A DNA stretch of 64,000 nt from Nocardioides flavus (ex Wang et al. 2016) (GCF_014653115.1 NZ_BNAD01000003.1:186001-250000); one strand, 5' to 3'; shown: positions 49,885-60,703, counted from the first letter of the stretch. Numbers and translations are program-made. The notes: a model not told the origin generated them from the sequence alone.

Positions 49885-51689
49885 TTCGAGAGCTCCTCTC
49901 GGATCCGGCCGAGGAAGCCGAGCGCGTCGACCCCCATGGCACACGAGTCGTCCACGTACACCTCGCTGGTCGAGGAGGGACGAAGTCCCGTCTCGAGACC
50001 GACTGCCCCCGGCCTGCCCGCGAGCACGACGTACGTCGCCCCGGCCGCGCGCAGGCCCGCGACGAGGTCGGTGCCCCACTCGGCGTACGCCGCGTCGGTG
50101 CCGGCGAGGCAGACGACCGGCTGCCCGGTGTACGCCGCCATCACGTCCTCGACGCCGGTCGTGGCGCCCGCCGCCTCGACGGCGACCCCGCCGGCGGCGA
50201 AGAGGTTGGTCGCGAAGGTCGCGCGCGCGGTGTGCGCGGCGACGCTGCCCATCGTGGCGAGGAAGACCGGGCGCCCGGCGGGCGCGGAGCGCATGTCCTC
50301 GTAGGGCGCGGCGTAGTGCACGCCGGGGCGCTGCCACGGCGCCCGCTCGGGCAGCACCTCGTCGAGGTTGGGGAACTCCGAGACGCCGGTCAGCGGGCGG
50401 GAGCGGTCGGCGATCCCGGCGTCGCGAGCGGCACGCACGGCTGCGACCCGCTCCTCCACCCCGGCCAGCGCGTCCGCGGCGACGGCTCCGCCGGCGGACT
50501 CGATGCGGCCGAGCTCGGCCCACCCCGCGACGGCCAGGTCGTCGGTGAGCTTCTCCACGGCGTACGAGCCGCCGGCCGGGTCGGTCACGGCGGCGACGTG
50601 GGACTCCTCGATGAGCAGCGAGGAGGTGTTGCGGGCGATGCGCCGACCGAGCGCGTCCGGCGCCCCGAGCCGCTCGTCGAAGGGCACCACGGTGATCGCG
50701 TCGGCACCGCCGACGCCTGCCGCGAACGCCGCGACGGTGCCGCGGAGCATGTTGACCCACGGATCGTTGCGGCTCATCATCGCCCGGCTGGTGACGACGT
50801 GCTGGCGCTGCGGGACGTCGCCCGCACCGCTCGCCTCGAGCACCCGCGCCCACAGCCGGCGCGCCGCGCGGAGCTTGGCGATCGTCGGGAACTGCTCGTC
50901 GGTCGCGGCGTAGCGGAACTCGACCAGCGCCGCCGCCTCGTCCACGGACAGGCCCGCGTCGGTGAGCAGGCGCAGGTGGTGCACGCCCACCGCCATGGTC
51001 CAGCCGAGCTCCTGCGCGTCGCTGGCGCCGCGGTCGTGGAGCGCGGTGCCGTCGACGACGGCGCCCAGCACGCCGAGGGACCGCGCACGGCGCACGGTCG
51101 CGACGAACGCCGCGGCGTCGTCGTCCGTGGGGTCGGCGGAGAGGTTGTTGCCCGGGTGCGGGTCGGCCGCGGTGTCCTCGAGCAGCCGGGCCAGCGCCTC
51201 CGACTGCTCGGCGCCCGGACGCTCCAGCGTCACCGGGGCCAGGTCGAGCATCACGCCGGCGAGCGCGGCAGCGAGGTCCGTGCCGGCAGCGAGGTCCAGG
51301 AGCAGGGAGGTGGCGCCGTTGTCGAGGTCGACCAACGCCGCCTCGTTGACCGCGGCGGCGTCGTCGCCCACGAGGGACGCCCGTACGTCCCAGGCGCCGA
51401 CACGCTGCGGGCGTCCGCTCGTGCTGAGGTCGTCGAGGTCGGCGGGCTGGCCGATCGGCGCGACGGCAATACCGTCCAGCGTCGTACGGGTCAGCGCGGA
51501 CCACACGTCGGAGTCGGGGTCGTCCTCGCCCAGCCGGCGCGCCTTGCGCAGCACGGCGGCGGTCGCTGCCTCCCAGGCGGCCACGTCGTAGGAGTCGTCG
51601 TCACCCACGAGCCGGAGCGAGCCCTCGGCAGGCTGGAGGTCCGCGGGCTCGTCGAGCCCGCCTTCGAGAACACCGTCCGCGTCGGTCAT
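49881..51689 (-). CDS. mutA: Methylmalonyl-CoA mutase small subunit
   Basis: A 602-residue partner of MutB. It shares the barrel ([80 protein letters not shown]) but lacks the DxHxxG cobalamin histidine in its C-terminal domain ([16 protein letters not shown]), as expected for the non-catalytic subunit. ATG 51689 is set by a TATCCT -10 seven bases upstream (leaderless). Residues 564-574 are encoded by an in-frame 33-base palindromic repeat placed between LAGRPGAV and VYVDDS, a surface loop in the family. Confidence 0.93.
   Translation of the reverse strand: MTDADGVLEGGLDEPADLQPAEGSLRLVGDDDSYDVAAWEAATAAVLRKARRLGEDDPDSDVWSALTRTTLDGIAVAPIGQPADLDDLSTSGRPQRVGAWDVRASLVGDDAAAVNEAALVDLDNGATSLLLDLAAGTDLAAALAGVMLDLAPVTLERPGAEQSEALARLLEDTAADPHPGNNLSADPTDDDAAAFVATVRRARSLGVLGAVVDGTALHDRGASDAQELGWTMAVGVHHLRLLTDAGLSVDEAAALVEFRYAATDEQFPTIAKLRAARRLWARVLEASGAGDVPQRQHVVTSRAMMSRNDPWVNMLRGTVAAFAAGVGGADAITVVPFDERLGAPDALGRRIARNTSSLLIEESHVAAVTDPAGGSYAVEKLTDDLAVAGWAELGRIESAGGAVAADALAGVEERVAAVRAARDAGIADRSRPLTGVSEFPNLDEVLPERAPWQRPGVHYAAPYEDMRSAPAGRPVFLATMGSVAAHTARATFATNLFAAGGVAVEAAGATTGVEDVMAAYTGQPVVCLAGTDAAYAEWGTDLVAGLRAAGATYVVLAGRPGAVGLETGLRPSSTSEVYVDDSCAMGVDALGFLGRIREELSK
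49968..50000. repeat. Palindromic repeat, family C, copy 3, in-frame inside mutA
   Basis: Exactly 33 bases: GGTCGAGGAG, core GGGAC-GAA-GTCCC (perfect 5-base stem) and GTCTCGAGACC. It adds exactly 11 codons to mutA ([11 protein letters not shown]) without breaking the frame. Ends match copies 1 and 2. Confidence 0.8.
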
Positions 51690-51696
51690 GTAGCGC

Positions 51697-51702
51697 AGGA
51701 TA
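51697..51702 (-). promoter_or_regulatory. -10 hexamer of mutA
   Basis: TATCCT on the minus strand, seven bases before ATG 51689. Confidence 0.6.
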
Positions 51703-51771
51703 TGGCGGTCGTCACCCGACGGACACCGCACGGGCTATGGCATACGTCTCACGCCACGGCCCCGGGTCGGG

Positions 51772-51777
51772 CATGAT
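51772..51777 (+). promoter_or_regulatory. -10 hexamer of the DUF2510 mini-gene
   Basis: CATGAT, six bases before ATG 51784; it argues that the DUF2510 start is used. Confidence 0.45.
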
Positions 51778-51783
51778 CCCGGC

Positions 51784-51906
51784 ATGACTTCTCGGGGGGA
51801 GGGTTGGTACGCCGACCCGCAGGACGCGTCACGGCTGCGCTGGTGGGACGGGGAGCGCTGGACCGGGCACACGCACCCACCGACGGCGCGCGGATCGACC
51901 TGTTGA
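51784..51906 (+). CDS. DUF2510 mini-protein (40 aa), coupled to or split from the DUF4328 gene
   Basis: The 40 codons encode a complete DUF2510 motif: EGWYADPQDASRLRWWDGER, then WTGHTHPP. This short tryptophan-rich module normally forms the N-terminus of actinobacterial membrane proteins. Here the frame ends at TGA 51904-51906, which overlaps the first ATG of the DUF4328 frame (TGATG). A CATGAT hexamer six bases before ATG 51784 suggests a leaderless start. Either the two parts are separate coupled proteins or a frameshift has divided one gene. Confidence 0.6.
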   Translation: MTSRGEGWYADPQDASRLRWWDGERWTGHTHPPTARGSTC

Positions 51907-52634
51907 TGGTGCTGAGCTCCGCCGAGGTCTTCACGCTGCTCGTGACCGGGGTGCTGTTCGTCGTGTGGCTCCACACCGCCCACCGCAGCTCGCGGATGGA
52001 GCGCCGTGCGATGCGCCACGGGTCCGGCTGGGCGATCGGCGGCTGGTTCGTCCCGGTGCTCAACCTCTGGCGGCCCTTCCAGATGGTCTCCGACGTGCGT
52101 CGCGGCGCCACCGGCGACGCGGACGTCGCGGTGCCGCTCCGCCAGGGCTGGTGGTGGGGCACCTGGCTCGCGCTGAGCGCATCGTCCGGCGTGGTGAGCG
52201 TGCTCTACGGCCGGGCAGCCGAGGCGCCGGTCGGCCGGGGCTACATCGACGCGCTGGGCGAGGCGGCGTCCTGGGAGCGGCTCTCGAGCGTGGTCAGCAT
52301 CGTCTGCGCGCTGCTGGCCGTGCTCGTGGTGCGCGAGATCCGCGCGCGGGTCCTCTCCCCGCCGGAGCGTGAGGGACGGCCTCACACCTCGGTGCGACCG
52401 TCGTCGTCCCGGTTGCGGAGACCGATCTTGTTGCCCAGCCACACCAGCGGGTCGTACTTCCTGTCGACGACGCGCTCCTTCATCGGGATGATGCCGTTGT
52501 CGGTGATGCGGATGCCCTCGGGGCAGACCTCGGTGCAGCATTTGGTGATGTTGCACATCCCCAGCCCGGCCGCGTCCTGCGCGAGCCGGCGCCGGTCGTG
52601 GGTGTCGAGAGGGTGCATGTCGAGCTCGGCGTAG
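51906..52634 (+). CDS. DUF4328 membrane protein, frame-split from DUF2510 and with unusual 3' overlap
   Basis: The frame encodes four hydrophobic segments and the DUF4328 core GWAIGGWFVPVLNLWRPFQM, followed by WGTWLALSASSGVVSVLYG and VSIVCALLAVLVV. The recognisable protein ends near residue 155 (about 52370). The frame then stays open another 260 bases, antisense to the C-terminal codons of the iron-sulfur subunit gene, giving a serine/arginine-rich tail. In another frame a TGA lies at 52370-52372, just where such a protein should stop. Both ends therefore hint at indels, or at a genuinely recoded gene. Function unknown. Confidence 0.55.
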   Translation: MVLSSAEVFTLLVTGVLFVVWLHTAHRSSRMERRAMRHGSGWAIGGWFVPVLNLWRPFQMVSDVRRGATGDADVAVPLRQGWWWGTWLALSASSGVVSVLYGRAAEAPVGRGYIDALGEAASWERLSSVVSIVCALLAVLVVREIRARVLSPPEREGRPHTSVRPSSSRLRRPILLPSHTSGSYFLSTTRSFIGMMPLSVMRMPSGQTSVQHLVMLHIPSPAASCASRRRSWVSRGCMSSSA

Positions 52635-53158
52635 CGGATGAAGAACCGCGGGCCGGCGAAGTGCTGCTTGTTGTCCTCGTGGTCGCGGACCACGTGGCAC
52701 ACGTCCTGGCACAGGTAGCACTCGATGCACTTGCGGAACTCCTGGCCGCGCTCGACGTCGACCTGCATCATCCGGCGCTTGCCGTCCGGGTCACGCGGGC
52801 CGAGCTCGGCGTACGGGAGCTCACGGGCCTTCTCGTAGTTGAAGGACACGTCGGTGACGAGGTCGCGGATCACCGGGAACGTGCGCATCGGGGTGACCGT
52901 GATCGTCTCCGCGGGGTCGAAGTCGGAGAGCCGCGTCATGCACATCAGCCGCGGCCGGCCGTTGACCTCGGCGCTGCACGAGCCGCACTTGCCGGCCTTG
53001 CAGTTCCAGCGGATCGCCAGGTCGCCGGTCTGGGTGGCCTGGAGGCGGTGCAGCGCGTCGAGCACGACCTCGCCCTCGGACACCTCGACGGTGTAGTCGG
53101 TGAGATCGCCGCCCTCGGCGTCGCCGCGCCAGACGCGCAGCTTCAGGTCGTAGGCCAT
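52382..53158 (-). CDS. sdhB: Succinate dehydrogenase/fumarate reductase iron-sulfur subunit, Sdh1 type
   Basis: A 258-residue subunit like M. tuberculosis Rv0247c. The N-terminal ferredoxin domain has WNCKAGKCGSCSAEVNGRPR (2Fe-2S). The C-terminal domain has CIECYLCQDVCHVV (4Fe-4S) and MCNITKCCTEVCPEGI (3Fe-4S and shared ligand). It carries electrons from FAD to the membrane subunit. GAGGGGAC precedes ATG 53158. It is the last gene of the leftward operon sdhC-sdhA-sdhB; 10 bases separate it from sdhA. The 3' end overlaps the DUF4328 frame. Confidence 0.93.
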   Translation of the reverse strand: MAYDLKLRVWRGDAEGGDLTDYTVEVSEGEVVLDALHRLQATQTGDLAIRWNCKAGKCGSCSAEVNGRPRLMCMTRLSDFDPAETITVTPMRTFPVIRDLVTDVSFNYEKARELPYAELGPRDPDGKRRMMQVDVERGQEFRKCIECYLCQDVCHVVRDHEDNKQHFAGPRFFIRYAELDMHPLDTHDRRRLAQDAAGLGMCNITKCCTEVCPEGIRITDNGIIPMKERVVDRKYDPLVWLGNKIGLRNRDDDGRTEV

Positions 53159-53168
53159 GGCTGTCCCC

Positions 53169-55046
53169 TCACTTGTCCTCGAAGAGCTGCTGCAGGTCGT
53201 CGGGCATCGTCGGCAGCGGCTTCTCCGCGATGTCGACGCCGGTGCCGGCCTCGTCGAGCGAGAGCACCAGGTTCTTGGCGCCCCACTCGGGATCGGGCCC
53301 CGGGAAGTCGTCACGGGTGTGGCCGCCGCGGGACTCCTGGCGGGCCAGCGCCGCCTTCGCGATGCACTCGCTGACCAGCAGCATGTTGCGCAGGTCGAGC
53401 GCGAGGTGCCAGCCGGGGTTGTACTGCCGGTGGCCCTCGACGACCATCCGGTCCGCGCGCTGCTTGAGCCGCTCGAGCTCGGCGAGCGAGGCCTCGAGCT
53501 CGGTGGCGGTGCGGATGATGCCGACGAGGTCGTTCATCGACTGCTGGAGGTCGTGCTGGATCGTGTACGGGTTCTCGCCGCCTCCCCCCGGACCGGCCGA
53601 GACCTCGAACGGCGCCAGGGCGTCGGCCTGCGCCGCCTTCACGTCCGCCTCGTCGACCACCGGACGCTGTCCCCGCTGGTCGAGGGAGGTCGCGTGGGCG
53701 GCCGCCGCCTCGCCGGCCCGCTTGCCGAACACCAGCAGGTCCGACAGCGAGTTGCCGCCCAGCCGGTTGGAGCCGTGCATGCCGCCACTGACCTCACCTG
53801 CGGCGTACAGGCCGGTGACGGCCGACTGCTGGCTGTCGGGGTCGACCTCCACGCCGCCCATCACGTAGTGGCAGGTCGGCCCGATCTCCATCGGCTCGGC
53901 GGTGATGTCGACGTCGGCGAGCTCCTTGAACTGGTGGTACATCGAGGGCAGCCGCTTGCGGATGTAGTCGGCGTCGCGACGGCTCGCGATGTCGAGGTAG
54001 ATGCCGCCGTGCGGTGACCCGCGCCCGGCCTTGATCTCGGAGTTGATGGCGCGCGCGACCTCGTCGCGGGGCAGCAGCTCGGGAGGCCGGCGGTTGTTCT
54101 TCTTGTCCTCGTACCAGGCGTCGGCCTCCTCCTCCGTGTCGGCCGTCTCGGCCCGGAAGAAGTCCGGGATGTAGTCGAACATGAACCGTGCGCCTTGCGA
54201 GTTGCGCAGGATGCCGCCGTCGCCGCGCACCGACTCGGTGACGAGCAGCCCCTTCACCGACGGGGGCCACACCATGCCGGTCGGGTGGAACTGGACGAAC
54301 TCCATGTTGATGAGGCTCGCGCCGGCGCGCAGGGCCAGGGCGTGGCCGTCGCCGGTGTACTCCCAGGAGTTGGACGTCACCTTGTAGGACTTGCCGATCC
54401 CGCCGGTCGCGAGGATCACGCTCGGCGCCTCGAAGGTGATGAAGCGGCCGGTCTCGCGCCAGTAGCCGAACGCGCCCGCCACCTGTCCCTCCTGCTTGAG
54501 GACCTCGGTGACCGTGCACTCCATGAAGACGTCGATGCCCAGCTGCACGGTGCGCTGCTGGAGCGTACGGATCAGCTCGAGGCCGGTGCGGTCGCCGACG
54601 TGCGCGAGCCGGGCGTACCTGTGCCCGCCGAAGTCGCGCTGGGAGATGAGCCCGTCCTCGGTGCGGTCGAACAGCGCGCCCCAGTCCTCGAGCTCGAGCA
54701 CCCGCTCGGGCGCCTCCTGCGCGTGCAGCTGGGCCATGCGCCAGTTGTTGAGCATCTTGCCGCCGCGCATGGTGTCGCGGAAGTGGACCTGCCACGTGTC
54801 CTCGGGCCACCGGTTGCCCAGCGCCGCGGCCGCGCCGCCCTCGGCCATCACCGTGTGCGCCTTGCCGAGCAGGGACTTGCACACGACCGCCGTACGGGCG
54901 CCCGCCTCGTGCGCGGCGATCGCGGCCCGCAGGCCCGCTCCCCCGGCGCCGATCACCACGACGTCGTAGGAGTGGCGCTCCATGCCGCCGCGCGCCTCGG
55001 GCGACATCTCGTTGCCCGTCATCGGGTGCCTGGTGTCGGTGCTCAA
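53169..55046 (-). CDS. sdhA: Succinate dehydrogenase/fumarate reductase flavoprotein, Sdh1 type
   Basis: A 625-residue flavoprotein closely following Rv0248c: FAD motif VVVIGAGGAGLRAA, KAHTVMAEGG with the histidine that binds FAD covalently in this family, FVQFHPTGMVWP, LLPRDEVARAIN with the catalytic arginine and CHYVMGGVEVDP, MHGSNRLGGNSLSDLLVFG. The start is uncertain. TTG 55046 overlaps the sdhC stop (TTGA) and has GAGG five bases upstream; ATGs at 55022, 55007 and 54983 are alternatives, the last nearest to family N-termini (MERHSYD). It oxidises succinate or reduces fumarate at the inner face of the membrane. Confidence 0.93.
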   Translation of the reverse strand: MSTDTRHPMTGNEMSPEARGGMERHSYDVVVIGAGGAGLRAAIAAHEAGARTAVVCKSLLGKAHTVMAEGGAAAALGNRWPEDTWQVHFRDTMRGGKMLNNWRMAQLHAQEAPERVLELEDWGALFDRTEDGLISQRDFGGHRYARLAHVGDRTGLELIRTLQQRTVQLGIDVFMECTVTEVLKQEGQVAGAFGYWRETGRFITFEAPSVILATGGIGKSYKVTSNSWEYTGDGHALALRAGASLINMEFVQFHPTGMVWPPSVKGLLVTESVRGDGGILRNSQGARFMFDYIPDFFRAETADTEEEADAWYEDKKNNRRPPELLPRDEVARAINSEIKAGRGSPHGGIYLDIASRRDADYIRKRLPSMYHQFKELADVDITAEPMEIGPTCHYVMGGVEVDPDSQQSAVTGLYAAGEVSGGMHGSNRLGGNSLSDLLVFGKRAGEAAAAHATSLDQRGQRPVVDEADVKAAQADALAPFEVSAGPGGGGENPYTIQHDLQQSMNDLVGIIRTATELEASLAELERLKQRADRMVVEGHRQYNPGWHLALDLRNMLLVSECIAKAALARQESRGGHTRDDFPGPDPEWGAKNLVLSLDEAGTGVDIAEKPLPTMPDDLQQLFEDK

Positions 55047-55864
55047 AAGAACCTCACGTCCTGGATCCTGCCGGTGGCGAGCAGGAAGATGTAGAAGTCG
55101 ACGACCGCGACGGAGAACAGGGAGTACCACGCCCACCGGCCGTGGCTGGTGTTCAGCCGCGAGACCCACGTCCAGAGCCGGTAGCGCACCGGGTGCTTGG
55201 AGAAGTGGCGCAGCCGGCCGCCGACGACGTGGCGGCACGAGTGGCACGAGAGCGTGTAGAGCCAGATGAGCACGACGTTGACGAGCATCAAGAGGGTGCC
55301 CAGGCCCATGTGGATGCCGCTGGTCTCCCCGTCGCCGAGGGCGTACTCGGCCGGCATCGGGCGGAACGCGAGCACCACGTCGAAGGTCAGCACCAGGCCC
55401 ACCACCACCGCGGCGTACCAGAACCAGCGGTGCACGTTCTGCAGGATCAGCGGGAAGCGCGTCTCGCCGGAGTAGGACGTGTGCGGCTCGGCGACGCCGC
55501 ACGCCGGCGGGCTCAGCCAGAACGCGCGGTAGTAGGCCTTGCGGTAGTAGTAGCAGGTCATCCGGAAGCCCAGCGGGAAGACCAGGATGATCAGCGCCGC
55601 CGACAGCGGCCACCACGCGAAGGGCTGCCCGAAGTCGGAGGCGCCCTCGACGCAGTCGCCGAGGCAGGGCGAGTAGAACGGCGAGAGGTAGGGCGTCGCG
55701 TAGTAGTCACGGCCCATGAAGGCGCGGATCGTCGCGAACACGACGAAGCCCGAGAAGACCACGAACGTCGCGAGCGGTGACTGCCACCATCGGTCCTGGC
55801 GCAGCGTCCGTGCCTCGATGTGCGCGCGGCCCGGACTGGTCACGCCGTGGTCGGTCGTCGCCAT
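55043..55864 (-). CDS. sdhC: Succinate dehydrogenase membrane anchor, Sdh1 type (five-span)
   Basis: A 273-residue polytopic subunit of the same length as Rv0249c. Five membrane spans are visible (about residues 32-50, 85-103, 148-168, 186-206, 245-264), with cysteine-rich loops (YSPCLGDCVEG, MTCYYYRKAYYRAFW, LSCHSCRHVVGG). Histidines near spans 3-4 (NVHRWFWY, GIHMGLG) could bind heme. It passes electrons to menaquinone. ATG 55864 has GGAGG six bases upstream. It is the first gene of the leftward sdh operon, divergent from the second sdh operon. Confidence 0.87.
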   Translation of the reverse strand: MATTDHGVTSPGRAHIEARTLRQDRWWQSPLATFVVFSGFVVFATIRAFMGRDYYATPYLSPFYSPCLGDCVEGASDFGQPFAWWPLSAALIILVFPLGFRMTCYYYRKAYYRAFWLSPPACGVAEPHTSYSGETRFPLILQNVHRWFWYAAVVVGLVLTFDVVLAFRPMPAEYALGDGETSGIHMGLGTLLMLVNVVLIWLYTLSCHSCRHVVGGRLRHFSKHPVRYRLWTWVSRLNTSHGRWAWYSLFSVAVVDFYIFLLATGRIQDVRFF

Positions 55865-55928
55865 GCGTCCTCCGTGAGGTCATGGGCCGGGTCCGCGACG
55901 TGGTCCCGGCGACGCCCCCGACTATGGC

Positions 55929-55939
55929 GTGTGTCACAC
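55929..55939. promoter_or_regulatory. GTGTGTCACAC palindrome between divergent sdh operons
   Basis: A perfect 5+1+5 palindrome lies 65 bases upstream of the leftward sdhC and 84 upstream of the rightward one. Read as a CRP/GlxR-like site (TGTGA-N6-TCACA) ending at 55938, it matches 8 of 10 consensus bases. It could control both respiratory operons. Confidence 0.4.
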
Positions 55940-56009
55940 CTGAGCGGAAGACAACGCGCCCAGTGAAACCTCACACGCCCTCGGCGCGTCCTGCGCATGA
56001 ACGCCGCGA

Positions 56010-56015
56010 TACCGT
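56010..56015 (+). promoter_or_regulatory. -10 hexamer of sdhCAB
   Basis: TACCGT, seven bases before GTG 56023. Confidence 0.55.
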
Positions 56016-56022
56016 GTGGATC

Positions 56023-56742
56023 GTGGCAACCCAACTCACTCCCCCTCGGCCTCGGCTCGTGACGGGCGCGCGGGCCGCGCGCACGACGATCGCCCTCAAG
56101 CTCGGCATGGCGGTCAGCGGATTCATCTTCCTCGGCTTCGTGCTCGCCCACATGTACGGCAACCTCAAGGCGTTCGCCGGGCAGGAGGCGTTCAACGAGT
56201 ACGCCCACCACCTGCGCGAGCTCGGCGAGCCGATGCTGCCGCACGAGGGCGCGCTCTGGATCATCCGGCTCGGCCTGATCCTGTCGCTGGTCGTGCACGT
56301 CGCCTGCGCCGTGGCGCTGTGGCGCCGCGCCGCGCGGGCCCGGACCACCAGGTACGTCGTCAAGAAGAACACCGGCGTGACGCGCGCCAGCCTGATGATG
56401 CGCTGGGGCGGCGTGACGATCTTCGTCTTCCTGGTGTGGCACCTCCTCAACTTCACCATCGGCAAGGTCAACCCGCAGGGCGGCGCCACCGACGACCCGT
56501 ACCTGCTCATGGTCGACACCTTCGAGGTGTGGTGGATGACCGTGATCTACCTCGTCGCGATGCTCGCGCTGGGCGCGCACCTGCACCATGGGATCTGGAG
56601 CGCCGCCCAGACCCTCGGCTGGACGGGCACCGCGGCCAAGCGCCAGCGCGCCAAGACGTTCGGCTTCGTCGTCGCGCTGATCGTCTCGGTCGGCTTCTCC
56701 CTCGTCCCGCTCGCCGTCCTCGCCGGCATCATCACCAAGTAA
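56023..56742 (+). CDS. sdhC: Succinate dehydrogenase cytochrome b subunit, b558 type
   Basis: A 239-residue heme protein of the Bacillus/Corynebacterium SdhC b558 family with five spans. Histidines that can ligate two hemes occur in [44 protein letters not shown] and [17 protein letters not shown]. Such diheme subunits couple succinate oxidation to menaquinone reduction across the membrane. GTG 56023 is chosen: TACCGT lies seven bases upstream (leaderless). The frame extends to 55777 but that region is the promoter zone. It is the first gene of sdhCAB, 14 bases before sdhA. Confidence 0.9.
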   Translation: MATQLTPPRPRLVTGARAARTTIALKLGMAVSGFIFLGFVLAHMYGNLKAFAGQEAFNEYAHHLRELGEPMLPHEGALWIIRLGLILSLVVHVACAVALWRRAARARTTRYVVKKNTGVTRASLMMRWGGVTIFVFLVWHLLNFTIGKVNPQGGATDDPYLLMVDTFEVWWMTVIYLVAMLALGAHLHHGIWSAAQTLGWTGTAAKRQRAKTFGFVVALIVSVGFSLVPLAVLAGIITK

Positions 56743-56756
56743 GGGGTCACCGTACA

Positions 56757-58801
<2,045 letters not shown>

Positions 58802-58805
<4 letters not shown>

Positions 58806-59551
58806 GCATGAACCTGACCCTCAAGATCTGGCGCCAGCCGGACGCCTCGTCCGCCGGGGCGATGCACACCTACGAGCTCTCCGACGTGTCGCCCGACATG
58901 TCGTTCCTCGAGATGCTCGACGTGCTCAACGAGCAGCTCAACGAGAAGGGCGAAGAGCCGATCGCGTTCGACTCCGACTGCCGCGAGGGCATCTGCGGCA
59001 CGTGCGGGCTGATGATCAACGGCGACGCGCACGGTCCGGAGGTCACCACGACCTGCCAGTTGCACATGCGGTCGTTCAAGGACGGCGAGACCATCACGAT
59101 CGAGCCGTGGCGCTCCGACGCCTTCCCGGTCGTCAAGGACCTCATCGTCGACCGCAGCGCCTTCGACCGGATCATCCAGCAGGGCGGCTACATCTCGGTC
59201 AACACCGGCTCGGCGCCGGAGGCCCACTCCGTACCCGTCCCGCGCGACGACGCGCTGCGTGCCTTCAACGTGGCGACCTGCATCGGGTGCGGCGCGTGCG
59301 TCGCGGCCTGCCCCAACGGCTCGGCGTCGCTGTTCATGGGTGCGAAGATCACCCACCTCGGCGAGCTGCCCCAGGGACAGCCCGAGCGCGACACCCGCGT
59401 GGTCAACATGGTCGCCCAGCACGACCACGAGGGCTTCGGCGGCTGCACCAACATCGGCGCCTGCACCGCCGCCTGCCCCAAGGAGATCCCGCTCGACGTG
59501 ATCTCCCAGCTCAACAAGGACCTGCGCACCGCGATCAAGCACGGTCACTGA
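58802..59551 (+). CDS. sdhB: Succinate dehydrogenase iron-sulfur subunit (b558-type complex)
   Basis: A 249-residue subunit. The 2Fe-2S motif is [10 protein letters not shown] with a later cysteine in [23 protein letters not shown] and [16 protein letters not shown] bind the 4Fe-4S and 3Fe-4S clusters. GTG 58802 overlaps the sdhA stop and has GGAG six bases upstream; ATG 58808 is a two-codon-shorter alternative. It completes sdhCAB and is followed by a strong hairpin terminator. Confidence 0.95.
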
Positions 59552-59563
59552 GCACTGTCCGCT

Positions 59564-59598
59564 GACGAAGGGCCGGGGGTCTCCCCCGGCCCTTCGTC
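59564..59598 (+). terminator. Hairpin terminator after sdhCAB
   Basis: A perfect 16-base stem (59564-59579 with 59583-59598) and 3-base loop TCT follow the sdhB stop by 12 bases. The stem is GC-rich and there is no T-run. Confidence 0.85.
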
Positions 59599-59641
59599 AT
59601 GTCAGCGGGGACCTGCCTCAGCTGCCTTTGGCCTCCCTCGA

Positions 59642-59691
59642 GCGGTGAGTGAGGCAGGTTCTGGGCGTCGACAACGTGCGTCACCCACCGC
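59642..59691. repeat. Palindromic repeat, family B, copy 1 (50 bp)
   Basis: The arms GCGGTGAGTGA and TCACCCACCGC pair over 11 bases with one G-U type mismatch. The 28-base centre begins GGCAGGTTCTG. It has the same orientation and length as copies 2 and 3. Confidence 0.7.
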
Positions 59692-59713
59692 TCGGGTACG
59701 CGCTGGCGCGAAG

Positions 59714-59763
59714 GCGGTGAGTGAGACACCTTCTGATGGCTCGGGACCTGCGTCACTCACCGC
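59714..59763. repeat. Palindromic repeat, family B, copy 2 (50 bp), contains a gene stop
   Basis: Perfect 11-base arms GCGGTGAGTGA and TCACTCACCGC surround a 28-base centre (GACACCTTCTG...ACCTGCG). It starts 72 bases after copy 1. On the minus strand its right arm supplies the last codons and TGA of the AbiEi/DUF559-like gene. Confidence 0.75.
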
Positions 59764-60703
59764 CGATGGGCGTGCGGCGCCTGACGACGTCGGACAATCG
59801 TATGAAGAGCGCATCCCACTCAGCACCGAAGTCGGGTGGCGGACCGTCGTAGCCGCGACTCACGAGGAGCGCATGGAGTGCCCGCATGGCCCTGCGGGGC
59901 GTGCGCAGCCGCTCCTTGGTGACGAGCTCGTACGCCACGTCGTGCTTCCGATACGCCGCGTAGCGGTCGATGTCGGCGTTGTACTGGGCTCGATCCTCCT
60001 GGTGCTGGCTTCCCTCGTACTCAGCAGCCGCTCGCTGGGGGCCGAACCACAGGTCTGGGGTGACGCGGACGTCGGGCGCGATCTCGACCTCCTTGTTGAT
60101 CTGCGGCGACCCGAGCCGGCATGCCACGACGTACGCGAGCAGCTCCGCCTCGGCCATGGAACGGCACTGGTCGGTGAGATACGCCAGGACGTATGTCGCC
60201 TCCGGCACGCCACGACGCCACTTCTCCTCGGACAGGATCTGGTCCACGTCGTGCAGGGCAAGGAGGTTCAGCCGCAGCAGCTCGCACCCGACCTTGATCG
60301 CGTCGATGGTCCGGGCGTCCGCGCAGTAGGCCACGAAGGCGGCCGCAGGGGTGACGCCGACGTCGTCCTGCGGTGGCGCCTTGACCGTGCGGTGGAGGAA
60401 GACGCCCTCGATCGCCAGGTGGAGGTCGCCCTCGACCACGAAGTGGAGAGGGAGCCGCGGCCCGTAATCGATCCCGAGCTCCTGGATCCGGGTGATGCCG
60501 GTGGTTCGCGCCGTCGCCGGGAGTGCGAGCCTCGCGGCAGCCACCCGGTCGGCGAAGGTCGGCGAGTGGTCGACGTGGCAGTAGACGCTCTCGTGGATCC
60601 GTCGGAACTGGGGACCCTGCAGCACACCTCGACTGATGCCGCTGGCGAGGCCTTCGGTTCGCGTGAACGGGCGCTTCCGGAACTCATCAGGAACGGAGAA
60701 CAT
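59753..60703 (-). CDS. AbiEi-like N-terminal plus DUF559-like nuclease-fold protein
   Basis: A protein of about 316 residues from ATG 60703 (328 from ATG 60739). The N-terminal part has the AbiEi-antitoxin/DUF559 companion pattern: RPFTRTEGLASGISRGVLQG, FRRIHESVYCH, RTTGITRIQELGI. The C-terminal part shows a PD-(D/E)xK-like core, VTPDLWFGPQRAAAEYEGSQ followed by H, and a helix YNADIDRYAAYRKHDVAYEL, as in Vsr/DUF559 nucleases. Such proteins are numerous in Nocardioides-type genomes and of unknown role, possibly defence. No toxin gene is adjacent. Palindromic family B repeats lie at both ends, and one provides its stop codon. No ribosome site is clear, so the start is uncertain. Confidence 0.7.
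   Translation of the reverse strand: MFSVPDEFRKRPFTRTEGLASGISRGVLQGPQFRRIHESVYCHVDHSPTFADRVAAARLALPATARTTGITRIQELGIDYGPRLPLHFVVEGDLHLAIEGVFLHRTVKAPPQDDVGVTPAAAFVAYCADARTIDAIKVGCELLRLNLLALHDVDQILSEEKWRRGVPEATYVLAYLTDQCRSMAEAELLAYVVACRLGSPQINKEVEIAPDVRVTPDLWFGPQRAAAEYEGSQHQEDRAQYNADIDRYAAYRKHDVAYELVTKERLRTPRRAMRALHALLVSRGYDGPPPDFGAEWDALFIRLSDVVRRRTPIGGE

Noticed and set aside
50200-50240. Absence of the cobalamin DxHxxG motif in MutA suspected as degeneration
   Set aside because: The small subunit of heterodimeric methylmalonyl-CoA mutases normally lacks it; MutB carries it.
45575-50304. Very long open frames (up to 887 codons) on the plus strand opposite amidohydrolase, meaB, mutB and mutA
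   Set aside because: They are antisense shadows produced by GC-rich third positions; their translations are H/R/V/G-rich and lack any domain, while the minus strand has complete catalytic motifs.
53676-53700. GGTCGAGGGAGGTCGCG in the Sdh1 flavoprotein gene as another family C repeat
   Set aside because: The right arm is missing and there is no central palindrome; it is probably ordinary coding sequence.
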